Assembly (NCBI GenBank): GCA_035486355.1
Contig: DATHNE010000009.1
Span: forward strand, 1 to 64,000
DNA: 64,000 nt
Origin: Palsa-883 sp035486355
Lineage (GTDB): Bacteria > Pseudomonadota > Alphaproteobacteria > Acetobacterales > Acetobacteraceae
Direction of reading: 5' to 3'
The translations under genes were made by a program, and so were the position numbers. Shown here one piece after another: positions 7,881 through 15,683 of the stretch (its first letter is position 1; each line of letters begins with the position of its first letter). The notes below the pieces were generated by a model. That model made no database searches. It was not told the origin of the DNA and saw nothing but the letters and a program-made list of their open reading frames with translations.

Positions 7881-9182
7881 TCACACCCCTTTCAGGTCAA
7901 GCGTTCCGGCAGCCGATGTGGCGATCCACCAGGTCAGCAGCGCGGCGCCGGCGAGAAAATCGTCGATCGTCATCGCCTCGTGCGGGTTGTGGCTGCCGTT
8001 TTCATTGCGGACAAAAATCATCCCCATCGGCACACCGACCGCGGCGAAGGCTGCGGCGTCATGCGAAGCTGGGCTGCCCAGCTCGAGTGCCGGAATACCA
8101 AGTGCCACAGCGCCATCCGTCAGCGCTTGGCGGATGGTTGGGTCAACCGGCCCGACCGCCGCGCGTGCCTTCGGACCACGATGGAAGCGCACACCGCGCC
8201 GCTGTTCAATGCTGACGATGATCGCATCCACCTTGGCGTCCAGCTCGGCCAGCACCGCCGCGTCATAGGCGCGCACGTCCAGGCTGAAATGGAACGCACC
8301 TGGCACGATCGTCAGCCCGTGCTGGGCCGGATCAGTATGGAAGCGGCCGATGGTACACGCCATCGGAATGCCCTTCGCGTCGTACTCTGCCCAGAGCTGG
8401 TCTAACGAAACGGCAAACTCGGCACCGGCCATCGCCGCGTCGCGGCGGAAGCGGCGCGGCAAACCGACATGGTCGTTGCTGCCTTCGATATGCGCGTCAG
8501 TGTAGCGGAAGTTACCGGGAATGCCAGTGCAGATAGCAATTGGCTTGCTCGCCTCAACCAGGCTTGGCGCCTGCTCGATATGCAGTTCGAGATACGCGCG
8601 CAGTCGGGCCGGATCCAGATGACGCGCGCCGGCACGCAAGCGATCGGGCTTGCCGCCGCAGTCCGCGATATGCTCGGCGAGCGTACGTTGCGTGTCGATG
8701 CGGCGCACATCCAACGCGCCGTCTGGCAGGGTACCCAACGCACCGCGGCTGCCGATATAGGAGACCTGGAACCAGATGCTCTCCTCGGCGCGGATCCCCA
8801 TCACCGTCAGATCGCAGGCAAGTGTTATGCCGAGCTGGCGCAACGCGGCCACCGCGACGAGGCCGGCCACCACGCCGGCCGCGCCGTCGAAGTTGCCGCC
8901 ATGCGGCACCGAATCCAGATGCGAGCCGACGATGATCGACTTCGCTCCCCGATCTCGGCCGGGCAGCGTCATGTAGAGATTGGCAGCATCGTCAGCGGAG
9001 ATTTCCAGACCAAGAGATCGGGCCGTCTGAGCCACCGTGACGTGAGCACGCTGCTCGCCGGCGCCGTAGGGATCACGACTGACACCCGGCTCGTCGAGCC
9101 CGTCCCGGCGCAGCGCATCAAACAAGGAACTGGCGATGGGACGTTGGGCGGCCACGACGGCGGCGATCTGGGCAGCGGTCAT
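7881..9182 (-). CDS. M20 family Zn-dependent amidohydrolase (allantoate / N-carbamoyl-L-amino-acid hydrolase type)
   Basis: 433-residue metallopeptidase-fold hydrolase that removes carbamoyl or ureido groups from amino acids or allantoate. Visible metal and catalytic elements are SHLDSVPHGGNFDGAAG (His and bridging Asp, near residue 80), an EES pair near 128, LELHIEQAP (third metal His region), GSPASHDAAAFA, and the C-terminal SHNPHEAM. The start is the ATG at 9182 with GGAG 5 nt upstream. Reading further upstream would run into tlyA in an unlikely frame. Within the lid region the usual ADHAGTTPM becomes NDHVGLPRRF, and the acidic-glycine EEG is EES, so substrate preference may differ from characterised enzymes. 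It fits the nitrogen-scavenging theme of the window. Confidence 0.85.
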   Translation of the reverse strand: MTAAQIAAVVAAQRPIASSLFDALRRDGLDEPGVSRDPYGAGEQRAHVTVAQTARSLGLEISADDAANLYMTLPGRDRGAKSIIVGSHLDSVPHGGNFDGAAGVVAGLVAVAALRQLGITLACDLTVMGIRAEESIWFQVSYIGSRGALGTLPDGALDVRRIDTQRTLAEHIADCGGKPDRLRAGARHLDPARLRAYLELHIEQAPSLVEASKPIAICTGIPGNFRYTDAHIEGSNDHVGLPRRFRRDAAMAGAEFAVSLDQLWAEYDAKGIPMACTIGRFHTDPAQHGLTIVPGAFHFSLDVRAYDAAVLAELDAKVDAIIVSIEQRRGVRFHRGPKARAAVGPVDPTIRQALTDGAVALGIPALELGSPASHDAAAFAAVGVPMGMIFVRNENGSHNPHEAMTIDDFLAGAALLTWWIATSAAGTLDLKGV

Positions 9183-9273
9183 ACGGGCTCCACAAGGTGC
9201 GCGACAGTTCGTGCTGAGGTCGCACACGGCATCGGCGGCGTCGAGGGGCCTCCGCGTGCCGGCGCACCCACCG

Positions 9274-9303
9274 CGCGCCCAAGGTAAACGCGCCCAAAGT
9301 AAA
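9274..9303. repeat. Tandem 15-bp direct repeat
   Basis: CGCGCCCAAGGTAAA at 9274-9288 is followed immediately by CGCGCCCAAAGTAAA at 9289-9303, two adjacent 15-bp copies with one mismatch. It lies in the 128-bp gap between the tlyA stop and the start of the M20 hydrolase (both minus strand), so it could sit in that hydrolase's promoter. No function can be assigned. Confidence 0.6.
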
Positions 9304-9310
9304 ACGGCGG

Positions 9311-10051
9311 TCAGACTCGCCTGGCCGCAATCAGGAACTCCTTGTTGCCTTCCGGGCCGGTGATCGGGCTCTCGACCAGACCGATCACCTGCCAGCCGGG
9401 CAATGCCGCCCACCAGGTGCGAATCATCTCGCAGACGGCCGTATGCACCGCCGGATCGCGCACCACGCCCTTGCTGCCAACCGCCTCGGGCCCGGCCTCG
9501 AATTGCGGCTTGATCAGAGCCACCGCCCAGGCGCCGGGGAGACAGCGCGCCAGCGGCGCTGGTAGCAGGGTGCGCAGTCCGATGAAGCTCGCGTCGCACA
9601 CCAGTGCCCCGATCGGCTCGGGAACGGTCGCCGCATCCAGGTGACGGGCATTCGTCTTCTCGTGCACCGCAACCCGCGGGTCCGTGCGCAGCTTCCAGGC
9701 GAGCTGACCGTGCCCGACATCGACCGCGTGCACCCGGGCCGCACCATGGGTCAGCAGCACATCCGTGAAGCCGCCGGTCGACGCGCCGATGTCCAAGCAC
9801 ACCAGCCCCGCCGGCGACAGCCCGAAATGCCGCAGCGCGTGTTCGAGCTTCAGCCCCCCGCGTGAGACCCAGGGATGGTCCTGCCCGCGGACCTCCAGCG
9901 GCGTGTCTGCAGCCAGCAGGTCGCCCGATTTCGCGATCCGGCGTTCCCCGCTGAACACCTTGCCGGCCAGAATCAGGGCCTGCGCCCGGGTCCGGCTCTC
10001 AGCCAGACCCCGCGCGACCAGGAGCTGGTCAGCCCGCTGCCTGGCGCTCAT
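9311..10051 (-). CDS. tlyA: TlyA family 2'-O-methyltransferase (hemolysin A-like)
   Basis: 246-residue protein with an N-terminal S4 RNA-binding domain (RADQLLVARGLAESRTRAQALILAGKV, residues 5-32). A FtsJ-like SAM methyltransferase domain follows, with CLDIGASTGGFTDVLL near residue 85, the DASFIGL motif near 150, and LIKPQFE near 177. TlyA enzymes 2'-O-methylate rRNA (capreomycin-sensitising) in many bacteria. It is divergent from ispH with a 126-bp intergenic region. In Alphaproteobacteria tlyA commonly sits beside isoprenoid genes such as dxs and ispH, which agrees with this arrangement. Confidence 0.93.
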   Translation of the reverse strand: MSARQRADQLLVARGLAESRTRAQALILAGKVFSGERRIAKSGDLLAADTPLEVRGQDHPWVSRGGLKLEHALRHFGLSPAGLVCLDIGASTGGFTDVLLTHGAARVHAVDVGHGQLAWKLRTDPRVAVHEKTNARHLDAATVPEPIGALVCDASFIGLRTLLPAPLARCLPGAWAVALIKPQFEAGPEAVGSKGVVRDPAVHTAVCEMIRTWWAALPGWQVIGLVESPITGPEGNKEFLIAARRV

Positions 10052-10177
10052 GGCAGGGTCCCGGCCGATGAACTTCGCACCTGCGGCATTGCGACAGGGG
10101 CATGGGCATGCAATATCCGAGGCTTGCGATAGGGTATTACCCGGCCAACGGACGGCCAGATTTTCCGGAGTGTCTGC

Positions 10178-11107
10178 ATGCTACGCGTTGTCCTGGCTCA
10201 GCCTCGCGGCTTCTGCGCCGGTGTCGAGCGGGCGATTGAGATTGTCGAGCGGGCACTGAAGAAATATGGCCCGCCGATCTACGTCCGTCACGAGATCGTG
10301 CACAACCGCCATGTGGTGGAAGACCTGCGCACGCGCGGGGCCATCTTCGTCGACGAGCTGGATGAGATCCCGCCGGGCGCCCGCACCGTGTTCAGCGCCC
10401 ATGGCGTGGCGCGTCAAGTGGAGGAACTGGCGGCCAACCGCGGCCTTCCGGTACTGGATGCCACCTGTCCGTTGGTCGCCAAGGTGCACAATGAAGGTCG
10501 CCGCTACGCCTCTGGGGGTCGCGAGATCGTGCTGGTCGGCCATGCCGGCCATGCCGAGGTCGAGGGCACGATCGGGCAGATTCCGGCGAAAGTGCATCTG
10601 GTGCAGACGGTCGCGGACGTCGCCCGACTGGCGGTCGCCGATCCCGACAAGCTGGCCTACGTCACCCAGACGACGCTGTCGGTGGACGATACACGCGGCA
10701 TCATCGCGGCGTTGAAGGAGCGGTTTCCTTCCATCGTCGGGCCGGACGTGCGCGATATCTGTTACGCGACACAGAATCGGCAGCAAGCCGTGCGAGAGCT
10801 GGCCAAGCAGGTCGATCTGATTCTGGTTGTCGGCTCGCGCAACAGCTCAAATTCCAACCGGCTGCGCGAGATCGGCCAGGAACTGGGACGACCGGCGTAT
10901 CTGATCGACGACGCCGAGGCGCTGCGGCCGGAATGGTTCGAAGGCGCGCGTTCGGTCGGTGTGACCGCGGGCGCGTCCGCACCGGAGATGCTGGTGCAAG
11001 GCGTGCTCGATGGCCTGCGCCGGTTCGGCGAGATCGAGGTATCCACCATGCATGGCGTGGCGGAAGACGTGCGCTTCCGCTTCCCGGCCGAACTGGCCGA
11101 CGCCTGA
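10178..11107 (+). CDS. ispH: 4-hydroxy-3-methylbut-2-enyl diphosphate reductase
   Basis: Last enzyme of the MEP pathway, an iron-sulfur reductase making IPP and DMAPP. The 309-residue length is standard. The three cluster-ligand cysteines are visible in AQPRGFCAGV (residue ~12), DATCPLVAKVH (~96) and ICYATQNRQ (~195). The substrate-binding HEIVHN and SAHGV histidines and VVGSRNSSNS are also present. The ATG at 10178 has CCGGAG 7 nt upstream. It is followed after 10 nt by hpnH, linking isoprenoid supply to hopanoid synthesis. In older literature this is LytB. Confidence 0.96.
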   Translation: MLRVVLAQPRGFCAGVERAIEIVERALKKYGPPIYVRHEIVHNRHVVEDLRTRGAIFVDELDEIPPGARTVFSAHGVARQVEELAANRGLPVLDATCPLVAKVHNEGRRYASGGREIVLVGHAGHAEVEGTIGQIPAKVHLVQTVADVARLAVADPDKLAYVTQTTLSVDDTRGIIAALKERFPSIVGPDVRDICYATQNRQQAVRELAKQVDLILVVGSRNSSNSNRLREIGQELGRPAYLIDDAEALRPEWFEGARSVGVTAGASAPEMLVQGVLDGLRRFGEIEVSTMHGVAEDVRFRFPAELADA

Positions 11108-11117
11108 GGAGAACACG

Positions 11118-12266
11118 ATGGCTGTTCCGTTGAACCAGGCGATCCGCGTTGGCGCCTATGTGCTGAAGCAGCACCTGATTGGGCGCAAGCGCTACCCGCT
11201 GGTGCTGATGCTGGAGCCGTTGTTCCGCTGCAACCTGGCCTGTGCCGGTTGTGGCAAGATCGACTATCCGCCCGAGATCCTGAACCAACGCCTGTCCGTC
11301 GCTGACTGCATGCAAGCCGTCGACGAATGCGGCGCGCCGGTCGTTGTGATCGCCGGCGGCGAACCCCTGCTCCATCGCGAGATCGCGGAAATCGTCGAAG
11401 GCGCGATCGCCCGCAAGAAGTTCGTCATCGTCTGCACCAACGCGCTGCTGCTTGAAAAGAAGATGGAGCTGTTCAAGCCGAGCAAGTGGTTCACCTGGTC
11501 GGTGCATCTGGACGGCGATCAGAAGGCGCACGACGTGTCGGTTTGTCAGGATGGCGTATACGATCGCGCCGTGGCGGCGATCGGCAAGGCCAAGGCCGCC
11601 GGATTCCGGACTATCATCAATGCGACCCTGTTCTCCAATGCCGAGCCGGAACGGACCGCGCGGTTCTTCGATGATGTCATGGACATGGGCGTCGATGGCA
11701 TCAGCGTCTCCCCGGGTTACGCATACGAGCGGGCGCCGGACCAGCAGCACTTCCTGAACCGCCGCAAGACGAAGGAGCTGTTCCGCGGCATCTTCGCCGC
11801 GCGGAAGCAAGGAAAGAAGCGTTGGGCGTTCAACCAATCGTCGATGTTCCTGGATTTCCTGGCTGGCAATCAGCAGTTCCACTGCACGCCATGGGGCAAC
11901 CCGACGCGGACGTATTTCGGCTGGCAGCGGCCATGCTATCTGCTGGGCGAAGGCTACACCAAGACGTTCAAGGAGCTGATGGAAACGACGGACTGGGATC
12001 GTTACGGTACCGGGAATTATGAGAAATGTGCCGATTGCATGGTACATTCGGGGTACGAAGCGACCGCGGTGACCGAGACGATCAGCAAGCCATGGAAGGC
12101 GCTGGCGCAGGTGGTGCGGGGCATTCGCACTGAAGGTGAGATGGCACCGGAGATTTCGCTCGATCATCAGCGGCCGGCCGAATACGTATTCAGCCGCCAC
12201 GTCGAGAAAGCCCTGACCGACATCCGCACGCGCAAGGCCGAACAGGTCGCCGACGCGGCCGACTGA
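11118..12266 (+). CDS. hpnH: Adenosyl-hopene transferase HpnH (radical SAM)
   Basis: Radical SAM enzyme that joins 5'-deoxyadenosine to diploptene, the first step of side-chain building for C35 hopanoids. The 382-residue product has the CxxxCxxC cluster motif in CNLACAGCGKI near residue 38 and the GGEPLLH motif near residue 83. The C-terminal half carries the CTPWGNPTR, WQRPCYLLGEGY and CADCMVHSGYE segments that are strongly conserved in HpnH. The start is the ATG at 11118 directly after ispH; a longer in-frame reading would overlap ispH by about 100 nt. Hopanoid genes are typical of Acetobacteraceae and other alphaproteobacteria. A palindromic hairpin follows the stop. Confidence 0.95.
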   Translation: MAVPLNQAIRVGAYVLKQHLIGRKRYPLVLMLEPLFRCNLACAGCGKIDYPPEILNQRLSVADCMQAVDECGAPVVVIAGGEPLLHREIAEIVEGAIARKKFVIVCTNALLLEKKMELFKPSKWFTWSVHLDGDQKAHDVSVCQDGVYDRAVAAIGKAKAAGFRTIINATLFSNAEPERTARFFDDVMDMGVDGISVSPGYAYERAPDQQHFLNRRKTKELFRGIFAARKQGKKRWAFNQSSMFLDFLAGNQQFHCTPWGNPTRTYFGWQRPCYLLGEGYTKTFKELMETTDWDRYGTGNYEKCADCMVHSGYEATAVTETISKPWKALAQVVRGIRTEGEMAPEISLDHQRPAEYVFSRHVEKALTDIRTRKAEQVADAAD

Positions 12267-12275
12267 TGAACCAGC

Positions 12276-12299
12276 CCCTCTCCCGCGTGCGGGAGAGGG
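12276..12299. terminator. Perfect hairpin after hpnH (CCCTCTCCC-type repeat)
   Basis: Perfect 11-bp inverted repeat CCCTCTCCCGC / GCGGGAGAGGG with a 2-nt loop, 10 nt after the hpnH stop. It is followed by the tail GGCAAGCGCAGCGACGCCGG to about 12325. It has no T-run, so it is a member of a dispersed palindromic repeat family that may act as a bidirectional terminator between the convergent hpnH and 2-hydroxyacid dehydrogenase genes. Confidence 0.6.
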
Positions 12300-12333
12300 C
12301 GGCAAGCGCAGCGACGCCGGGTGAGGCTGCTCG

Positions 12334-13311
12334 CTACTCCCGTGGCTGCACCTCCGGGTTCACCACATTAATAGGCGCACCGGCCGCATAGGCCAGGATC
12401 TGACCGAAGATGTCGGTGAACTGGAGCTCATATTCCTCGTGCGAGACGTAGCCGATATGCGGCGTGCACACGACATTGGGCATGTTCAGCAGCGGGTGCG
12501 TGGTATCGCGTAACGGCTCGTCCTCATAGACATCGACCGCCGCCATCCCCGGGCGCCCGGCACGCAACGCTGCCACGAGTGCGCCCGGAACGATCAACCC
12601 GGCCCGGCTGGTATTCACCAGCAGCGCACTCGGCTTCATGCATGCCAGATCGTCCGCGGTGACAATCCCACGCGTGGCGTCCACCAATCGCATATGCAAC
12701 GAAATGACGTCTGCGCGCGCGTAGAAGTCGACCTTGCTCGCGGCGACCGCGTAGCCATCCGCCGCGGCACGCGCCCGTGCCGCCTCACGCGCCCACACCA
12801 GAATATCCATGCCAAACGCCCGGCCGTATCCCGCCACCACGCTGCCGATCCGCCCATAGCCGTGAATTCCCAGTGTCTTCTGCCGCAGCGTGTGCCCCAC
12901 GCCGATCTGCCATTTGCCCGCCTGCAACGCCGCCATCTGCTGCGGGATCTGCCGCACCGCCGCCACGATGAGCCCGAACGTCAGCTCCGCCGTGGCAACA
13001 GAGGGTGTGTCGGCATGTAGGCTCGACGATACTATAATGCCTAGCTGGGTGCAGGTCTCGATGTCGATATGCGGAAAGACACTGCGCTGCGAGATCAGCC
13101 GCAGTTTTGGCAGGCGTTCCAGCAATGGCGTGCGAATCTTGGTGCGTTCCCGGATCAGCACCAACACCTCGGTGTCACGCAACCGCTCAACCAGCGCGTC
13201 GGTGTCCGGCACATGGTCATTGTGGATCGTGACCTCATGCCCGGCGAGCAGCGCAAAGCACGGCAGGGTTCGGACCGTATCGTGATAATCGTCGAGGATG
13301 GTGATTTTCAT
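12334..13311 (-). CDS. D-2-hydroxyacid dehydrogenase family protein
   Basis: 325-residue NAD-dependent dehydrogenase of the D-isomer 2-hydroxyacid family (phosphoglycerate / hydroxypyruvate reductase-like). The NAD-binding motif HGYGRIGSVVAGYG lies near residue 150. NTSRAGLIV with the catalytic Arg is near 235, the acidic residue is in VDVYEDEPL near 265, and the catalytic His is in CTPHIGYVS near 288. The ATG at 13311 is chosen because the N-terminus MKITILDDYHDTV is typical. It sits 8 nt after the expected (frame-corrected) stop of marR and is the last gene of the Mo-hydroxylase operon, so it may process the oxidised product. Substrate unknown. Confidence 0.88.
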   Translation of the reverse strand: MKITILDDYHDTVRTLPCFALLAGHEVTIHNDHVPDTDALVERLRDTEVLVLIRERTKIRTPLLERLPKLRLISQRSVFPHIDIETCTQLGIIVSSSLHADTPSVATAELTFGLIVAAVRQIPQQMAALQAGKWQIGVGHTLRQKTLGIHGYGRIGSVVAGYGRAFGMDILVWAREAARARAAADGYAVAASKVDFYARADVISLHMRLVDATRGIVTADDLACMKPSALLVNTSRAGLIVPGALVAALRAGRPGMAAVDVYEDEPLRDTTHPLLNMPNVVCTPHIGYVSHEEYELQFTDIFGQILAYAAGAPINVVNPEVQPRE

Positions 13312-13795
13312 GGCGTCCCTCACAGCAACATTGGCGCACGGCCGTAGGCATTGCCGGCATCGACCAGCCGGTGCAGCAGTACCACGAACCGCGCCCCTCA
13401 CGCGGCGGCAACGCATCCAGCGTGCGTTCGTGAGCGCGTCGGGCGTGCGGATCGATGCGGGCAAGCAGCCTCGTGCCGGCAGCGGTCAGCTCCACCAGCT
13501 TGACGCGCCTGTCGGTCGGACCGGGGCGCCGCCGCAGCAACCCGCGCTTTTCCAGACGCGCAACGACATTGGCGGTGGTCGCGCGATCGACACCGACCGC
13601 GAATGCCAGCGCCGCCTGGTCAAGACCGGGCTGCGTTGCCAGCAGGCTCAACAGGCTGAATGGCACGGGCGTCACGCCGCATGAGGCGCATTCCTCGGCA
13701 AACAACGCGAGGTGCATCTGATGCAGCCGGCGAATCAGGAACCCAGGGCGAAACGCCAGGCTCTGCCACGGATCGGAGACCGGAGCGCGCGGCAT
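13235..13795 (-). CDS. MarR family transcriptional regulator, C-terminus frameshifted
   Basis: Winged-helix repressor-type regulator. The intact part (residues 1-133) shows SLLSLLATQPGLDQAALAFAVGVDRATTANVVARLEKRGLL, the MarR recognition helix, then the wing RRPGPTDRRVKLVELTAAG. After PPRE the read frame turns into cysteine/tryptophan-rich sequence and runs to 13235 (186 aa), overlapping the next gene. One frame over, the sequence reads ARFVVLLHRLVDAGNAYGR and stops at 13320, exactly as a MarR C-terminal dimerisation helix should. The shift maps to the C4 run at 13394-13397 (GGGG on the coding strand), where one extra G would restore the gene. It could be a real mutation or an assembly error. 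It begins 2 nt after the coxS-coxG stop and is the only regulator near the island. Confidence 0.7.
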   Translation of the reverse strand: MPRAPVSDPWQSLAFRPGFLIRRLHQMHLALFAEECASCGVTPVPFSLLSLLATQPGLDQAALAFAVGVDRATTANVVARLEKRGLLRRRPGPTDRRVKLVELTAAGTRLLARIDPHARRAHERTLDALPPREGRGSWYCCTGWSMPAMPTAVRQCCCEGRHENHHPRRLSRYGPNPAVLCAARRA

Positions 13796-13797
13796 GG

Positions 13798-14928
13798 TCA
13801 GCGCCCACGCAGCCAGCGGCGCAGGGCGTGCCACAGCAACGACAGTACCCCCAGGCGTTGCGGCACGGATGGCTCCGCACCGTGTAGCCGCGCCTCCAGT
13901 GTGCGGGCCACGATCTCGGCCAGCTCCGCGGCGAACGCGCGCACGACCGGCCCACGCCCGAGCTGCGCGAGCGGGCCACGCAGCGCGTAGGTGATGGTGA
14001 GGATCAGTTCGCTGCTGGCCGGTGAGGTCTCCCGCAACGCGAAGGTCGCGGTACCGTGCAGGTGGGTGCGGGAAATCGCGTCCTGCCCCTCGCCGTCCAA
14101 CGTGCCGGTGTGATCGTCGTTGTAGGTGACGCGTGCGGTACCAGAGAACTGGGCGCGGATTGGGCCAAGGGAGGTCGTCAGCTCGCCTGCGAGTTGACCG
14201 GCGTCGATGGAGGTCAGTCGCGCGCCGGGCACACAGGAGGCGACCAAGGCCGGATCCCGCAACGCCGACCACACCATCGCTTGCGGCAGGTTAAGGCGAA
14301 GTATTTCGGTCATGGACTGGTCGGTGAGAGCCCGCCCCCTCACCCTGGCCCTCTCCCGCAAGGGGAGAGGGGGCGGTGTTGCCGGGTTCGCGACCCCCTC
14401 CCACCTCGCGGGGGCTTGGGCCGCGGAGCGGATCAAGGCCGCAGGCTGGGGTTGGGGTTGGGGAGAGGGGGTCTCCCCCAACACACTCTGAATCGCTCGC
14501 ACGATCCCCGCATACCCGGTGCACCGGCACAGATTCCCCGCCAGCTCCAACCGGATGCGATCCTCGTCCGCACCCGGCAGCCGCAGCACGATGTCGCGTG
14601 CCGTCACCAGCATCCCCGGCGTGCAATAGCCACACTGCAACCCATGCTCGGCCGTGAACGCCGCGCGTAGTCGTTCGATGATCGGATCGTGCTCCAACCC
14701 CTCGATCGTCCGCACATGCGTGCCTTCGCAGACCGCGGCAAACGCGATGCAGGACCGGGCCGGTGCGTCATCGATCAGCAGCGTGCAGGCACCGCAGATG
14801 CCGTGCTCACATCCGAGATGCGTGCCGGTCAGCAACAGTTCTTCGCGCAGGAAGTCGGCCAGATGCGTACGCGGCGCCACGTCGGCCGATACCGCCTTGC
14901 CATTGACCATCATCGACACACGGTTCAC
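13798..14928 (-). CDS. CoxS-type [2Fe-2S] small subunit fused to a CoxG/SRPBCC domain
   Basis: 376-residue fusion. Residues 1-150 form the molybdenum-hydroxylase small subunit: a plant-type ferredoxin cluster (CEHGICGAC with a further Cys) and the second cluster domain (LQCGYCTPGM, CRCTGYAGI), which pass electrons from the Mo site to FAD. Residues about 215-376 form a CoxG-like SRPBCC domain (ILRLNLPQAMVWSALRDP, SCVPGA) that in CO dehydrogenase helps membrane attachment. Between them lies a proline/glutamine- and arginine-rich linker encoded by a dispersed repeat (about 14330-14490). The GTG start at 14928 overlaps the medium-subunit stop as GTGA. An internal ATG at 14313 could allow CoxG to be made separately. 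Confidence 0.82.
   Translation of the reverse strand: MNRVSMMVNGKAVSADVAPRTHLADFLREELLLTGTHLGCEHGICGACTLLIDDAPARSCIAFAAVCEGTHVRTIEGLEHDPIIERLRAAFTAEHGLQCGYCTPGMLVTARDIVLRLPGADEDRIRLELAGNLCRCTGYAGIVRAIQSVLGETPSPQPQPQPAALIRSAAQAPARWEGVANPATPPPLPLRERARVRGRALTDQSMTEILRLNLPQAMVWSALRDPALVASCVPGARLTSIDAGQLAGELTTSLGPIRAQFSGTARVTYNDDHTGTLDGEGQDAISRTHLHGTATFALRETSPASSELILTITYALRGPLAQLGRGPVVRAFAAELAEIVARTLEARLHGAEPSVPQRLGVLSLLWHALRRWLRGR
14330..14490. repeat. Dispersed CCCTCTCCC/GGGAGAGGG repeat inside the coxS-coxG gene
   Basis: This GC-rich stretch carries CCCTCTCCCGCAAGGGGAGA-type palindromes and a GCCGCGGAGCGGATCA segment. The complement of that segment matches GATCCGCTTCGCGGC at 19485-19499. It is the same repeat family as the intergenic copies at 12276, 19390 and 62979, yet here it is read in frame as the linker between CoxS and CoxG. 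Confidence 0.6.
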
Positions 14929-15683
14929 GCCACACCCGCCTGCGCCAATGCGCGATGCAACACCACAAGCTGGATATGTGCGTCGATCGGATCCAGTCCA
15001 GGTAGCGGGGGATCGCGCGTCACCGCATCCCCTTCCAGCACAATGGGCACACCTCCGGTGGCACCGATCACCGCGCGGATCACACCGCGATCGACCAGCA
15101 CCGCGGCCATTGCATGTGCGAATTCCCCTGGTTTGCGGCACGCTTTCACGTACCCCCATCGCGCCATACCCGACAGCCGAGGAATTCGCACGGCGCGCAG
15201 CAGCTCACCCGGCTGCAGCGTAACCCGGAACGTTCCTGTGACGAAATCGCCCAGCGCCAACGTCCGCCGCGTGGAGGTCAACACCGAGGCTCCCAACGCA
15301 GTCAGCACCGTGACCCAATCCGCCGCCGGATCGGCATGGCACAGGCTGCCGCCGATCGTGCCACGCGTACGCACGGCGCGATAGGCGATGCCTTCCGCCA
15401 CGCGGGCCAGTATGTTCAAGCCGATATCCGGCACGTCGCCATCGGCAATCGTCGCATGTGTGACACAGGCGCCGATCGTCACTACCGACTCCGTTGCAAC
15501 GATTTCACGCAGCTCCGGCAGATGCGTGATAGGCACAATCAGTTCCGGCTGCGCCACACGCAGATTCAGCATCGGCCCCAGCGACTGCCCGCCGGCCATC
15601 GCGCGCGCACCTGGACGCACCAGCAACGCGCTCGCCTCCGCCAGATCAGCGGGGCGCACCAGCTCGAATGCCGCCGCTTTCAT
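14925..15683 (-). CDS. FAD-binding medium subunit of a CO-dehydrogenase-like Mo hydroxylase (CoxM family)
   Basis: 252-residue flavoprotein subunit that relays electrons from the [2Fe-2S] subunit to the acceptor. FAD-binding motifs AGGQSLGPMLNLR near residue 30 and TIGGSLCHADPAADW near residue 108 are the two signatures of the family. The length is close to the usual 280. It overlaps the large subunit gene by 4 nt upstream and the small subunit by 4 nt downstream, so the order is L-M-S(G), all translationally coupled. No maturation genes (CoxD/E/F, XdhC) are present nearby. The physiological substrate is unlikely to be CO, judged from the large subunit. Confidence 0.9.
   Translation of the reverse strand: MKAAAFELVRPADLAEASALLVRPGARAMAGGQSLGPMLNLRVAQPELIVPITHLPELREIVATESVVTIGACVTHATIADGDVPDIGLNILARVAEGIAYRAVRTRGTIGGSLCHADPAADWVTVLTALGASVLTSTRRTLALGDFVTGTFRVTLQPGELLRAVRIPRLSGMARWGYVKACRKPGEFAHAMAAVLVDRGVIRAVIGATGGVPIVLEGDAVTRDPPLPGLDPIDAHIQLVVLHRALAQAGVA

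Noticed and set aside
8988..8995. Half-site ATCGTCAG inside the M20 hydrolase gene
   Set aside because: No matching right arm 4 nt downstream and located in coding sequence, so not counted as a fourth palindrome.
10701..12305. 534-residue minus-strand ORF opposite ispH-hpnH
   Set aside because: Overlaps two certain genes, and the product is low-complexity Arg/Leu/His-rich.
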